DNA of 57,175 nt from contig NZ_LITM01000002.1 in NCBI RefSeq assembly GCF_001275675.1, positions 369,296 through 426,470 on the forward strand, in the 5' to 3' direction. The DNA is from Lysinibacillus sp. FJAT-14745. Lineage in GTDB: Bacteria; Bacillota; Bacilli; Bacillales_A; Planococcaceae. The notes under the pieces were generated by a model. It had not been told where the DNA came from and did not search any database. It saw only the letters and a list, made by a program, of their open reading frames with translations. The position numbers and the translations under genes were made by a program. Shown in pieces: positions 1 to 9,135 of this stretch (position 1 is the stretch's first letter; each line of letters starts with the position of its first letter).

Positions 1-70
1 CATCTTTTCCTCCGTTTACGTTTGGAAACAGGTCATTGATTTTGTCATCCCCGGATTTTGGTGATGAGCC
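1..70 (-). mobile_element. Left end of an insertion sequence, transposase reading out of the window
   Basis: Positions 2-73 are an exact inverted copy of 57104-57175. Read on the minus strand, the element begins GGCTCATCACC near position 70 and runs outward through GGAGGAAAAG to an ATG at positions 3-1. That is a ribosome-binding site and start codon for a gene lying outside the window, presumably the transposase. The GGCTC-type terminus is reminiscent of ISL3-family ends, but I assign the family only tentatively because no transposase sequence is visible. Confidence 0.6.
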
Positions 71-148
71 ATATTTTTTTAGTTTATCTGACTAATAATA
101 ATAAAAAGTTCTTATTTAATAATTTACGTTTAATAATTGTCAGCTTTT

Positions 149-1054
149 TCACACCGATTTATGATGGGCTCTTCTCACTTCAATGATTTTCGAACCTGAA
201 AACAGTAGTAAGGCTGCCCAAATAATACTAAATGCTAATAACTCTATTTGACTAAACGGTTCTTTATAAAGCACGATCCCTAAAACTAACACAATCGTCG
301 GTGATACGTATTGAATAAAGCCTAATAAATAGAGTGGAATATTTTGTGCACCTTTCGCAAATAAAATTAATGGCACTGCCGTCACTATACCGCTCACAAT
401 CATGAGGATGTCTGTTTGCACATCAACATGTAAAAATGAGGCTTGATTCGTTGTAAAAAGGTAAATATAGTAGCCTAATGCAAACGGTAAAATAAATAAC
501 GTTTCAATGGCTAAACCTCTTGTCGCATCAAGCTTAATTTTCTTTTTCAGAACACCGTAAATGGCGAAGGATAAAGCAATAAGAAGCGCTACCCATGGGA
601 TTGACCCATAATTAATTGTTAAAATAATTACAGCGATAAAGGCAATTCCGGTAGCTGCCCATTGCGCACGACTAAGGGTTTCTTTAAAGAAAATAACCCC
701 GAAAATAACTGACAGTAAAGGATTAATATAATAACCTAAGCTCGTTTCAATTAAGTGGTTATGGGTAACTGCCCAAATATATAAATACCAGTTCATCGAA
801 ATAACAAATGAAGCTCCAGCAAGCTGCCAAAAATGCTTTTGGTGTGACCACAAATATTTTAAGTCTGCGAGAAGATCCTTACGCATTCCAAATACTATTA
901 CTGCTAGTACTGTAAAGACAAAGGACCAAATGACGCGCGATAATAAAATTTCCATACTCGGCACATGTTCAAGCAACTTCCAATAAAGCGGAAATGCACC
1001 CCAAAAAGCATAGGCTAAAAATGCCGCCAAAACCCCTTTTTTCTCATTTGACAT
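149..1054 (-). CDS. rarD: RarD-type EamA family transporter
   Basis: A 301-residue, almost wholly hydrophobic protein with about ten predicted membrane helices in two EamA halves. The N-terminus (KKGVLAAFLAYAFWGAFPLY) and the LLSRVIWSF segment are typical of the RarD subgroup of drug/metabolite transporters. In the cell membrane it would export or import a small metabolite. RarD was named for chloramphenicol resistance in Pseudomonas, but the substrate is not predictable here. It stands alone, in the same direction as the coiled-coil gene upstream, with 130 bp between them. No strong terminator follows before the IS end. Family is secure; specificity is unknown. Confidence 0.85.
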   Translation of the reverse strand: MSNEKKGVLAAFLAYAFWGAFPLYWKLLEHVPSMEILLSRVIWSFVFTVLAVIVFGMRKDLLADLKYLWSHQKHFWQLAGASFVISMNWYLYIWAVTHNHLIETSLGYYINPLLSVIFGVIFFKETLSRAQWAATGIAFIAVIILTINYGSIPWVALLIALSFAIYGVLKKKIKLDATRGLAIETLFILPFALGYYIYLFTTNQASFLHVDVQTDILMIVSGIVTAVPLILFAKGAQNIPLYLLGFIQYVSPTIVLVLGIVLYKEPFSQIELLAFSIIWAALLLFSGSKIIEVRRAHHKSV

Positions 1055-1184
1055 TACCTCTAACTCTCCTACTCCGTAATCTATACGACTTTGCGTATTC
1101 TTACCATTTAAAGAATAGACTAATTATAGGGCTTTGATTGGAAAGTGTAAATGCCAAATTTTAATAAATTGATAGTAATGAATG

Positions 1185-1718
1185 TTACTCTTTATGTTCA
1201 GATTCAAGCTCAGAAATATATTTACGCACCATACTATAGCTAATATCAGGATTAATTTGACGTTTAATGCGAATGTGAATTTCTTTTATACCAACACCCT
1301 GCTCTCGCATATCGCGAATCATAGATTTTAACGGATCTGACAGTGATTCCTTAGATAAAGCAGTATGTTTACTTAATTCAATTAATAGCTCTGTATTTTG
1401 TCGGCGAATCTCCTTCAGCTCTTCTACAACACAATTGTATTCCATGAGCTTTTTTTGCAAGACCGCAATTTGCTGTTTCATTTTTTGCATATCATCCACA
1501 AGTTGTACGTTTTGTTTCTTTAACTCTTTTCGCTCCTGCTCCAAAACATGATGCTTTTCATCTAAATCTTTGTGTAAAGCATTATAAAGCTCTTCTATAT
1601 GTGTCAATTCATGATAGCGATTTTGCGATAACAGATTAAGTGGTTCTGTCATATTAATAGCAAGTGTCCCATCTTTTAATGTTTCACACGATAATGGAGT
1701 TGGATTTATTTTGTTCAT
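1185..1718 (-). CDS. Coiled-coil protein with C-terminal helix-turn-helix-like segment
   Basis: A 177-residue protein I cannot name. Residues about 40-115 form a long charged coiled coil rich in E, K, Q and L heptads. Residues about 130-170 (MIRDMREQGVGIKEIHIRIK, then YSMVRKYI) resemble the recognition helix pair of resolvase-like or Mor-like DNA-binding domains: a sequence of the type 'G.gikeIh..l' followed by 'S...V..yI'. It could be a small dimeric DNA-binding protein. There are no membrane segments. It lies downstream of the TelA-family gene, separated by that gene's terminator, so it is probably transcribed alone. Function unknown. Confidence 0.6.
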   Translation of the reverse strand: MNKINPTPLSCETLKDGTLAINMTEPLNLLSQNRYHELTHIEELYNALHKDLDEKHHVLEQERKELKKQNVQLVDDMQKMKQQIAVLQKKLMEYNCVVEELKEIRRQNTELLIELSKHTALSKESLSDPLKSMIRDMREQGVGIKEIHIRIKRQINPDISYSMVRKYISELESEHKE

Positions 1719-1849
1719 CGACTTTTCTTCACTCCATTACTAATTAGTTCGTGTAATGGTATAACTTTGTTTAACATTTTTCCGCTTCCTTCACATTTGT
1801 AAAATAATCTCATTGGTCTAATTATCATATTAATTTCTTTTTTGTCAAT

Positions 1850-1887
1850 AAAAAAAAGCTTCTTGCAAAAAGAGATGCAAGAAGCTC
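1850..1887 (-). terminator. Rho-independent terminator of the TelA-family gene
   Basis: Perfect 11-bp stem AGCTTCTTGCA (1857-1867) with TGCAAGAAGCT (1876-1886), followed on the minus strand by an uninterrupted U tract (A run at 1850-1857). It starts 6 bp after the stop codon at 1893. Confidence 0.9.
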
Positions 1888-1892
1888 CACGA

Positions 1893-3065
1893 TTACATTT
1901 TTTTCAGTTTTTCGTATTCAAGCTGCAGACGTTCAATACGTTTACGGCCTTCCTCGCGATTTTTAGCTGTTTCTGCTTGTATTTGCTTCGTTTCTTGAAT
2001 ACCAGACATAATTGTTTGCCATGTCGTTTCAATTGTTTCAATTTTAATGCTTGGGCTACCTGCCGCACGCGCGATATTAACACTATTTTTACTAATATTT
2101 TCTGCATTTCGTACAAGCATTTCATTCGTACGACGGTCGAGTTCAACCATGGAATCAGAAATAAGCTTTTGACGTTTTAACGTTACTGCATGAATAAGCC
2201 CTTGCTTGAATATAGGAATTGTCGTCACAAACGCAGAGTTAATTTTAGCAATTAAATGGTTATTTCCTTGCTGCATTAATCGAATTTGTGGGGCAGACTG
2301 GAATGAAACTTGTTGCGCCATTTCTAAATCATAACGACGTTGTTCTAGTAAATCAACGGCACGTAGCATTGTTTCATATTCCATTGCCGCTATTTGATCA
2401 CCAGTTTGAGCTTTTTGTTCAAGTGCTGGTAATGATGAACGTACTTCATCTGTTTTCACTTCAATTGCCGCAATAAATTTACTTAAAGTTTGGAAGTAGT
2501 TTAAGTTTTGATCATATAAATTTTCAAGATCAATTGTATTACGTTTCATTTCACCTTCGTATTTTTGAACCTCACGGAAAATGACATCAACTTCCTTGTT
2601 CATGCTGTCATATTTGGATAGAAACTTTTCTAATTGTTCCTTTCCTTTACTGAATAATTTAGTAAGGAAGCCACCTTTTTTATCCTCCGCGAAATCTTGA
2701 GGATCAAATTTATCCATAATTCTATTTAAATTATTTAATAATACACTTGATTCCTCAAGCTTACTTGTTTTCATCGTTGCTAGCATTTTATCTGAAAAAG
2801 TAGAAATACCATTCGCAGTTTCTTTTCCAAGCTCTAGCATAGCAATTTGGTCTTTCACATCAATTTTCTGTGCTAATGCATGGACCTCAGGATCTTGCTT
2901 TAACGCAAGTTGATTTTGAGCAATTTGTGAAAGCTCTTGCTCAGAAACAAGTACTGGTTTTTTTGGCTCTTGCTCCACCTGTAATAATGGATTAGGCTGT
3001 AATAATGGATTTTCTGATGCGAATGGATCTTTTGATTTTAATAGGTCGTTGTCGAATTCAGACAT
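1893..3065 (-). CDS. TelA/KlaA-family protein (toxic anion resistance family)
   Basis: A 390-residue soluble, helix-rich protein of the TelA family (PF05816), recognisable from the central NLNRIMDKFDP, the FRE..KYE.EM..N segment and the conserved QN.NHLIAKINSAFVTTIPI.KQ region near residues 265-290. The family was named for tellurite resistance, but chromosomal Bacillota members (e.g. YceH of B. subtilis, in the general stress/tellurium locus) act in an ill-defined membrane-stress role. The start has a good site (AGGGGGT about 9 bases upstream). The usual TerD-type partners are absent nearby, so tellurite resistance should not be assumed. Confidence 0.85.
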   Translation of the reverse strand: MSEFDNDLLKSKDPFASENPLLQPNPLLQVEQEPKKPVLVSEQELSQIAQNQLALKQDPEVHALAQKIDVKDQIAMLELGKETANGISTFSDKMLATMKTSKLEESSVLLNNLNRIMDKFDPQDFAEDKKGGFLTKLFSKGKEQLEKFLSKYDSMNKEVDVIFREVQKYEGEMKRNTIDLENLYDQNLNYFQTLSKFIAAIEVKTDEVRSSLPALEQKAQTGDQIAAMEYETMLRAVDLLEQRRYDLEMAQQVSFQSAPQIRLMQQGNNHLIAKINSAFVTTIPIFKQGLIHAVTLKRQKLISDSMVELDRRTNEMLVRNAENISKNSVNIARAAGSPSIKIETIETTWQTIMSGIQETKQIQAETAKNREEGRKRIERLQLEYEKLKKM

Positions 3066-3221
3066 AAAAATTTTACCCCCTGCGATTTATCTCTTTTATT
3101 TACATACGATTTCAAGCTGAAAAAGTTTCATTTTAGTCAAGCCTTACAAAATAAGAGTCACACCATATATTATGTGTATCGATTAACCATTTTTTATCCA
3201 CTAAAATTTCATTAGAAGACA

Positions 3222-3332
3222 TTGATTTCTGCTGCGGGCACTAGGCTTTTGCACAGAAAACATCCGCTCCATGCAGGGTCTCGTCTGTCTCGCTGTCCCG
3301 CGGGAGTCGAATAGCCCTTCGCTACAATCAAA
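3222..3332. repeat. GC-rich palindromic intergenic element within the 3066-3834 gap
   Basis: About 110 bp much richer in GC than its AT-rich surroundings. The ends are imperfect inverted repeats: TTGATTTCTGCTGCGGGCA at the left and TAGCCCTTCGCTACAATCAA at the right. The core carries CCGCTCCATGCAGGG and GTCCCGCGGGAGTCGA. I recall closely similar elements scattered between genes in many Bacillaceae genomes; this is recall, not a search. The rest of the 770-bp gap (3066-3221 and 3333-3834) is AT-rich and I see no gene in it. Confidence 0.6.
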
Positions 3333-3834
3333 TAAAAATAGGCATACACTAGCAAAATATCAACAAAAAATTTCTTTTGTTCGTCAATAGTAAACTTTTT
3401 ATTTTCCTATTCAAAACGCATGTTAATACTAAGAACTCTCATGATGCTCTAAATGAAAGCTATATTGAGCTGAGTTAGCTATATCAATAAAAAACTTGAT
3501 ATTCAATTGCAAAACGTTTATTTGGTTGTGTTTTAGGAATGTTTCAAGCTCTAATTTAGATAATATAGCAGCATCACTCCTAAAATAAATTATAGCTCGT
3601 TTTAATAGGAAATTCGAATGATTCTGCGAAATACTTTACATTACTTTCTAATATTGGCATGCTTAAACTAAGAAATCAACCAAATTATGTTTATCAAAAT
3701 TTAATAAAACTCAAAGAATATTTATTTAATAAGTGTGTATGAGCAGAATAGACTGAATACATATAAATTAGAAATCTGTTCTATTACTCATTTAAGGTGA
3801 TAAAAATTCAAATTATCAGAAAGGAAGTTACTGA

Positions 3835-5145
3835 ATGACTATTTGGGCGTGGATTGGGCTACTAGGAATCGTGATGTTTTCACTCTTGTCTTTACTTAAA
3901 AAAGAGAACAGGACAAAGGAAGAAATTAGAAAGACGATCGTAACTGGATTGATTGTACTAGGAATCATCGTTGCTGTGCTATTTTTTAATGCTAATTATA
4001 TACTTGCATTGATTGCGGGCTTCATTGCAATGATTGTCTTCGATAAAAAAACATATACGAAGAAACGAATAATAATTTATGGATCATTTATTCTCGTTGT
4101 TGGAATTGCGAGCTACTTCTTTTTCAGGGATAATCCTGATTATGTTCTGAACCATTTGAAGGACTACCCACAGACCACTTCTCTTTACATCGCGGAAAAT
4201 GGTGAGGAATTAATCACTTATCAATCAGATATGGTCAGACCACTAGCAAGCACAGTAAAGATGCTAATTGCTGTCGAATACGCGATGCAAATTAATGAAG
4301 GTATAATAACTAAAGACAGTCCTGTGCCGTTAGACGATTTAAAGCGTTATTACATTAAAAATACAGACGGTAACGCACATGAAAATTGGCTGAAAACAAT
4401 GCGCAGTGAAGGTAAAGTTAAAAACAATGAAGTAACATTGCATGATGTTGCAAAAGGTATGATTACCTACAGCTCTAATGCCAATACAGATTTTCTCATT
4501 GATTTACTAGGCATAACGAACATTAATGAGAGAGCACAATCTCTAAAACTGACACAGCATGAGGAGGTCTATCCGATTGTTAGCGCGCTGCTAATCCCTG
4601 AACAGATAGAGAACGAAACGTTGAGTGAGAAACAGTTAATTAAAAAGCTTAGAGAGATGCCGATAGCAACATATCGTTCTAAAGCGGAAGAATTAAGTGA
4701 ACAAATGAAGATTGGAACGATTAAAGCTGAAGATATATCATTTGATATGTCTATGGATCTGCAAAAAGTATGGTCGGATCGTTTAATAGGTGCTTCAGCA
4801 AATGACTATGGGAAGTTATTAGCGATCATTTCGAATGACAAACTTCCAGAAGGAGCTGCTAATACTATAAGAGATTTACTAGAATGGCCGATGCAATATA
4901 ACGAGCAGAATCATGAACGTTTTGTCCATCTAGGAGCAAAAGGTGGTTCGACTGCATTTGTGCTTAACGACGCAATTTATACAGAAGATCACAATGGCAA
5001 TAAAATCGAAATGGTAATTTTAACAGATGACTTGAACTTCTGGCAGGGACTACTAATCAGAAAAAATATGAATTCATTCGAATCCAAATTATTAGGAAGT
5101 AAAGACTACCGTCTGAAAATCCAGAAAAAGCTTTCCGAATCCTAA
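3835..5145 (+). CDS. Membrane-anchored class A beta-lactamase-like serine hydrolase
   Basis: A 436-residue protein. Three N-terminal membrane helices (about 2-20, 35-68 and 79-97) are followed by an extracytoplasmic domain with the three motifs of the class A beta-lactamase/penicillin-binding fold in order: S139-T-V-K142 (SxxK), S213-S-N215 (SxN) and K369-G-G-S (KTG box variant). It is therefore probably an active serine hydrolase outside the membrane. Candidate roles are peptidoglycan peptidase, esterase or beta-lactam hydrolase; the membrane anchoring and the KGG variant argue against a classic secreted lactamase. The start is set by AAGGAAG 8 bases before the ATG. It is monocistronic. Confidence 0.75.
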   Translation: MTIWAWIGLLGIVMFSLLSLLKKENRTKEEIRKTIVTGLIVLGIIVAVLFFNANYILALIAGFIAMIVFDKKTYTKKRIIIYGSFILVVGIASYFFFRDNPDYVLNHLKDYPQTTSLYIAENGEELITYQSDMVRPLASTVKMLIAVEYAMQINEGIITKDSPVPLDDLKRYYIKNTDGNAHENWLKTMRSEGKVKNNEVTLHDVAKGMITYSSNANTDFLIDLLGITNINERAQSLKLTQHEEVYPIVSALLIPEQIENETLSEKQLIKKLREMPIATYRSKAEELSEQMKIGTIKAEDISFDMSMDLQKVWSDRLIGASANDYGKLLAIISNDKLPEGAANTIRDLLEWPMQYNEQNHERFVHLGAKGGSTAFVLNDAIYTEDHNGNKIEMVILTDDLNFWQGLLIRKNMNSFESKLLGSKDYRLKIQKKLSES

Positions 5146-5238
5146 TTCCACCAAAAACATTCGTCGCTAATCACGATTTTTCACAAATTATTTGCACTCA
5201 ATTAACGGACCTTCCTTTATATCATTCAATTACATTAT

Positions 5239-5283
5239 AAAAAAAACCGAATAGGGCACTTTTCTGTAAGTGTCCACTATTCG
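5239..5283 (-). terminator. Terminator of the PadR/DUF2812/ABC operon
   Basis: Stem CCGAATAG (5247-5254) with CTATTCGG (5276-5283), extended inward by GCACTT/AAGTG, followed on the minus strand by eight U. It may also slow plus-strand transcripts from the serine hydrolase gene, but the U tract is only on the minus side. Confidence 0.85.
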
Positions 5284-5292
5284 GTGTGTAGT

Positions 5293-5364
5293 TCAAATAT
5301 ATGTTACTTCTTTAAAATTGAACGTTCCTTTTTCTTCATCGAATGTAGCTGCTTTTCTCATCAT
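5293..5364 (-). CDS. Possible 23-residue peptide coupled to the ABC permease
   Basis: The ATG at 5364-5362 overlaps the permease stop codon as ATGA, a classic translational-coupling arrangement. The frame continues for 23 codons (MMRKAATFDEEKGTF, then NFKEVTYI) to a TGA ten bases before the operon terminator. The peptide is charged and has no membrane segment. It could be a real small protein of the operon, a remnant of a longer gene, or chance. I recognise no homologue. Confidence 0.3.
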   Translation of the reverse strand: MMRKAATFDEEKGTFNFKEVTYI

Positions 5365-6611
5365 GTTGTCACTTTTAGCACGGTTTTAATTTTCTTAATA
5401 ACGCCACCTGAACTATAAGTTAGAACACTGCGTTTATAGAATGAAATACTGAATAAATAAGCAACAATAATTGTCGCTATTAAAATACCTAGCGATATAA
5501 GTGGTACCATTACTCCTATATCAGTAGCCCCGATACGCATCGGCATGATCATTCCTGAAGTAAATGGAATATAAGAGAATACCTTAATGAAAATTGTATC
5601 TGGATTGCCAATCCCTGAGATCATAACATAGAAACCTATTAATGTAATCATCATGGCTGGCATTAATACTTGACCTGCTTCTTCAACTTTAGACACTAAA
5701 GAACCGAATAACGCCCCAACAATTAAATAAAGAATAATTGTTAATAGCAAAAATAGAATTGCATAGATCACGTAACTTATCGATAATTCTTTAACAATGC
5801 TTGCTGCCAAATCCCACATAAAGCCGTCCTTCGCAAATTTTGCATAGCTTAGGAAAACAACTGCAATAATACCCATCTGTGTTAATGCGAGCAATAGTAC
5901 ACCAGCAATTTTTGCTTTAAAGTGGGTAGCTGGCTTTACACTTACTAGTAGCATTTCCATTGCACGTGAACCTTTTTCAGATGCAATTTCCGTTGTAATC
6001 ATAGATAGGAATGTAGAAATAAAGAAATAGATTAAAATACCAACTGCATACGATACCCATAATCCTGATTGTTTTTCTTCTTCGCTTTTACCGTCAGCAG
6101 ATGCTTTATTTAAGTTTTTATTTGAAATAACCGTTTTTGCACCAATAATTTGAGCAGCTTGGTCTGATGTTAGTGATAACTGTTGTACGGTATAATTTTG
6201 ACCTGCAAGTTGCAGTATCGAATTTAACGAAGCTTGATCATTTAATTTCAACGGCGTGAAAGTGGCAATTTCAGCATTTAGCTGACCATTTTGATCTGTT
6301 ATTTTAATGATTGCATCTAGCTTTTCGTCCTTGACCTTTTTCTCTAGCGCCGGTATATTTGATTCATTTTGTATAAATTTCATATCGCCATTTGATACAA
6401 AGAGACCGCTTAAATCAGCTGTTGTTTCATTAACAATTGCAATTTGTTGTGCATGATCGCTGCCTGTAAAAAGCTCTTTAATATCCGACCAAAAAATTGC
6501 GACAGACATCCCCAGTATGTAAATGCATGTCATTACAACAAAGGATCTTGATTTTAATTTTGATTTGTAAAGCTGTTTCACTAATAAATTAAACTTCGAC
6601 AATATTGCCAC
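5361..6611 (-). CDS. ABC-2 type permease, NatB-like
   Basis: A 416-residue membrane protein. One helix lies near residues 24-45, followed by an extracytoplasmic domain to about 180 and a C-terminal block of five or six helices, which is the layout of NatB/ABC2_membrane_3 exporters. The motif ASEKGSRAMEMLLVS after the second helix is characteristic (E..RG..E.LL). It pairs with the ATPase encoded immediately upstream, overlapping it by 23 bases. NatAB in B. subtilis exports sodium; other members export peptides or lipids, so the substrate is open. Regulation by the PadR protein at the head of the operon is expected. Confidence 0.85.
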   Translation of the reverse strand: MAILSKFNLLVKQLYKSKLKSRSFVVMTCIYILGMSVAIFWSDIKELFTGSDHAQQIAIVNETTADLSGLFVSNGDMKFIQNESNIPALEKKVKDEKLDAIIKITDQNGQLNAEIATFTPLKLNDQASLNSILQLAGQNYTVQQLSLTSDQAAQIIGAKTVISNKNLNKASADGKSEEEKQSGLWVSYAVGILIYFFISTFLSMITTEIASEKGSRAMEMLLVSVKPATHFKAKIAGVLLLALTQMGIIAVVFLSYAKFAKDGFMWDLAASIVKELSISYVIYAILFLLLTIILYLIVGALFGSLVSKVEEAGQVLMPAMMITLIGFYVMISGIGNPDTIFIKVFSYIPFTSGMIMPMRIGATDIGVMVPLISLGILIATIIVAYLFSISFYKRSVLTYSSGGVIKKIKTVLKVTT

Positions 6612-7494
6612 CTACCTTATCCTTAAAGATCTCATCTAACGATAAATAATCTAAACTAAATTTTTCAATATATTTACCATTCGAAAGCTGTTCGAAAATG
6701 CTTTGTGCAAAACTCTCATCCTCCAGAATGAGCACTGTTTGTTCTTTCTCTTCTCGAACATCCTTGACACCTTCTAGTGCCAATAATTGAGTTGTCGACC
6801 ATTCTGTACGTACTGCTAATCTTGTTTTTCCGTATTGTTTCTTTAAATCTAATAGACTACCTGAGAATAACGAGACTCCTCGTTTTAATAGACAAAGATG
6901 ATCGCATAGTTCCTCTACGTTATCCATTTGGTGACTGGAGAACAAAATCGTCGTACCCTGTTCTTTTAAAAGCAATATGGCATCCTTTAGTAAATCTTTA
7001 TTCACGGGATCAAGTCCACTAAATGGTTCGTCTAGAATTAAGAACTGTGGTTTATGAATAAAGCTAGCAATCAATTGTACTTTTTGCTGATTTCCTTTTG
7101 ATAAAGTTTCAGCCTTATCTTTCCGTCTATCTTCGAGTTCAAATCGGCTAATCCAAAAGTCAATGTCCTTCTTTAACTGCGACTTCTTCATGCCACGTAG
7201 CTCACCAAAAAAGTAAAGCTGATCCTCTACTTTCATCGTCGGAAAAATACCTCGCTCCTCTGGTAAATAGCCAAGTATATCACGGTTGATGGCATTAACG
7301 GGTTTACCATCCCATGTAATCGTGCCAGCCGTTGTCTCCTGTAAATCTAAAATCATTCGGAACGTCGTTGTTTTACCGGCTCCATTTTGACCAATCAGCC
7401 CAAAAATCTCCCCTTTTTTAATAGTGAAATTTAAGTTATCGACCGCTGTGAAATCTTTGTATTTCTTTGTGACACGCTCTAATTGTAATGCCAT
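6589..7494 (-). CDS. ABC transporter ATPase, NatA-like
   Basis: A 301-residue ATPase with Walker A GQNGAGKTT (about 35-43), a signature of LSKGNQQKVQL type, and Walker B LILDEPFSGLDP followed by the H-loop SSHQM. A C-terminal extension of about 80 residues (VRTEWSTTQLLALEGVKDV) is typical of exporters of the NatA/BcrA group. It energises the permease encoded downstream. The strong site AAGGAGG sits 8 bases before the ATG. The 13-base gap to the DUF2812 gene upstream makes co-transcription certain on spacing. Confidence 0.9.
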   Translation of the reverse strand: MALQLERVTKKYKDFTAVDNLNFTIKKGEIFGLIGQNGAGKTTTFRMILDLQETTAGTITWDGKPVNAINRDILGYLPEERGIFPTMKVEDQLYFFGELRGMKKSQLKKDIDFWISRFELEDRRKDKAETLSKGNQQKVQLIASFIHKPQFLILDEPFSGLDPVNKDLLKDAILLLKEQGTTILFSSHQMDNVEELCDHLCLLKRGVSLFSGSLLDLKKQYGKTRLAVRTEWSTTQLLALEGVKDVREEKEQTVLILEDESFAQSIFEQLSNGKYIEKFSLDYLSLDEIFKDKVGGNIVEV

Positions 7495-7506
7495 ATTTTT
7501 TCCTCC

Positions 7507-8037
7507 TTAGCCTTCAAATATATGTAATTCTCGTTGCAGTCCTTTTTTACGTTTTTCAACCTTTAAAATCTGCAAACACATAATCATTACGACTACAAAA
7601 TTAAAGAACGATACTCCTGTGTTTAAGAATCTTTCTGTTGATTCACCAAGTCCAATATAAAGATTAATAAATCCAATTAATAGATTAAGAAATGTTACTG
7701 CTATAAATAGACGGCTTATTGATTTTAAATACTTTATTTTTGTAGAACTATCTGAAAATAATTCAAATGGGCCTTCTGATTTCTTTTTGCGGTAATAAGC
7801 CCATACTCCAAATTTTGAAACAAACTCAATATGCATCGTTTCTAAAAAATCAAAGTAGTCCTGGTTTTTACCTTTAACTAGTTCATTGCGATAAATATAT
7901 TGACCAGGTTCCCCTTTTTCAAAAATAAAGTATCCCACCATCGTACGCTTTAGATGCCAACCTTGTTCCGCCATATCATTAACCCATGCTTCTTCCTTTT
8001 CATAATCAAGAAAAAAACGATACACCCTTTTTTTCAT
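7507..8037 (-). CDS. DUF2812 membrane protein (copy 2 of the operon)
   Basis: A 176-residue DUF2812 protein. The soluble N-terminal half carries the family signatures WVNDMAEQGWHLK and FEKGEPGQYIYR, followed by GPFELFSD; two hydrophobic segments follow near residues 108-128 and 140-160. Its sibling at 8267 has the same motifs, so this is a tandem paralogue pair. DUF2812 proteins are repeatedly encoded with PadR regulators and ABC exporters in Bacillota and are thought to act as membrane-associated partners or sensors; the biochemical role is unknown. Start: GGAGGTGGC before the ATG. Confidence 0.8.
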   Translation of the reverse strand: MKKRVYRFFLDYEKEEAWVNDMAEQGWHLKRTMVGYFIFEKGEPGQYIYRNELVKGKNQDYFDFLETMHIEFVSKFGVWAYYRKKKSEGPFELFSDSSTKIKYLKSISRLFIAVTFLNLLIGFINLYIGLGESTERFLNTGVSFFNFVVVMIMCLQILKVEKRKKGLQRELHIFEG

Positions 8038-8266
8038 AAAGTGCCACCTCCATTCTTTTAATCTTATAAAACTGATGCGAACTCCTGGTTAAATATGCAC
8101 CTTAGGTTTTATAACTACGCATTTAAAATAATCGATTTTTCTCATTTCCCGGAAAATATTTTTGAAGTAAATATGAAATCCCATACTATTGAAGCTTTCT
8201 TATTGGCATTAAATACTATAAGCATAGTAGTTTATGCAACTATATTCAGCCATGCCTTCTCCTATA

Positions 8267-8803
8267 CTAATCTGTAAACAGATCCAAATCCTTCTTCAAT
8301 TTATTGCGCACACGTATAAGTTTTAATAATGGAATAGAAAATAACACGACTACAAGAATATTAGTGATATTCATTGATAATTTAATCCAGTCTATTGCCT
8401 GTTCTGAAAAAATCCCACTTAGACCAATTACACCTATAATCAAATTTAGAAGGATGAGTGATAGTAGCAGGGAAATTTTTTGAGAAAGCTTACTAATTTT
8501 ATTTTTCTTATCAGAGTAAAGTTCAAAAGGTCCATCATTTGCTGGCTTTCTAAAGAATACAAAATTGCCAGAACGATCTACCTGTTCAATTCCTGAGGAC
8601 TTTAGAAATTCTAAGTATTCATCTTCATATGAGGCACCATATCGCTCCAATTCATCATGCCGATAAATATAGCTACCTGGTTCTCCTCGTTCGAACGTAA
8701 AACGTATCCAAGTGAACTTTTTTAAATGCCAACCTTGGCTTGCCATATCGTTAACCCAATTCTCAATATCATATGGGTTAACGACAAATCGATATTTATC
8801 CAT
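8267..8803 (-). CDS. DUF2812 membrane protein (copy 1 of the operon)
   Basis: A DUF2812 protein of about 178 residues, paralogous to the next gene: WVNDMASQGWHLK, FERGEPGSYIYR and GPFELYSDK match its motifs one for one. Two C-terminal membrane helices lie near 112-132 and 145-165. I place the start at the ATG at 8803 rather than 8812, because GGAGG abuts the upstream ATG directly and sits nine bases before the second. The reading frame overlaps the end of padR by 8 bases. A 230-bp spacer (8038-8266) separates it from copy 2; I see no convincing gene there, and a secondary promoter is possible. Confidence 0.8.
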   Translation of the reverse strand: MDKYRFVVNPYDIENWVNDMASQGWHLKKFTWIRFTFERGEPGSYIYRHDELERYGASYEDEYLEFLKSSGIEQVDRSGNFVFFRKPANDGPFELYSDKKNKISKLSQKISLLLSLILLNLIIGVIGLSGIFSEQAIDWIKLSMNITNILVVVLFSIPLLKLIRVRNKLKKDLDLFTD

Positions 8804-9119
8804 TTGTTCCATCCTCCTTCGTTATACGGATGCCATTGTCAAAAAGTTCCCTTAATCTCAAAATTTCGTATTTAATTACTGTTTTTCCACTATCTGTAAT
8901 GACGTATTCCTTCTTTCGTCCATCACCATCTAGCGCCTCAATCCATCCTCGCTCGAGTAATGTTTTGATTGCTCCATATATCGTCCCCGCTCCAAGCCGA
9001 ACGCGACCATTGCTCATTTCCTCTACTAATTGCATGATACCGTAACCATGCCTTGCATCAAATAAAGCTAATAAAATATAATAAACGCCTTCTGTTAATG
9101 GCGGATGTTCTTGAGTCAT
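8796..9119 (-). CDS. PadR-family transcriptional repressor
   Basis: A 107-residue protein made of a single winged helix with a C-terminal dimerisation helix. The motifs YYILLALFDARHGYGIMQLV, GTIYGAIKTLLERGWI and GRKKEYVITDSG are diagnostic of PadR. It heads the DUF2812/ABC operon and almost certainly represses it, with the effector perhaps being the exported compound (as for LmrR-type PadR proteins). The ATG is preceded by GGGGGGG at good spacing. The inverted TATATCGTC sites over the promoter are the likely operator. Confidence 0.9.
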   Translation of the reverse strand: MTQEHPPLTEGVYYILLALFDARHGYGIMQLVEEMSNGRVRLGAGTIYGAIKTLLERGWIEALDGDGRKKEYVITDSGKTVIKYEILRLRELFDNGIRITKEDGTNG

Positions 9120-9135
9120 ATAATTCCCCCCCTTT

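Noticed and set aside
1893..3065. Tellurite-resistance operon
   Set aside because: Only the TelA-family gene is present; no TerC/TerD-type genes lie nearby, so the resistance label is not supported.
8095..8277. 60-residue plus-strand open frame between the DUF2812 genes
   Set aside because: Antisense within a minus-strand operon, with no ribosome-binding site; more likely spacer or a secondary promoter.
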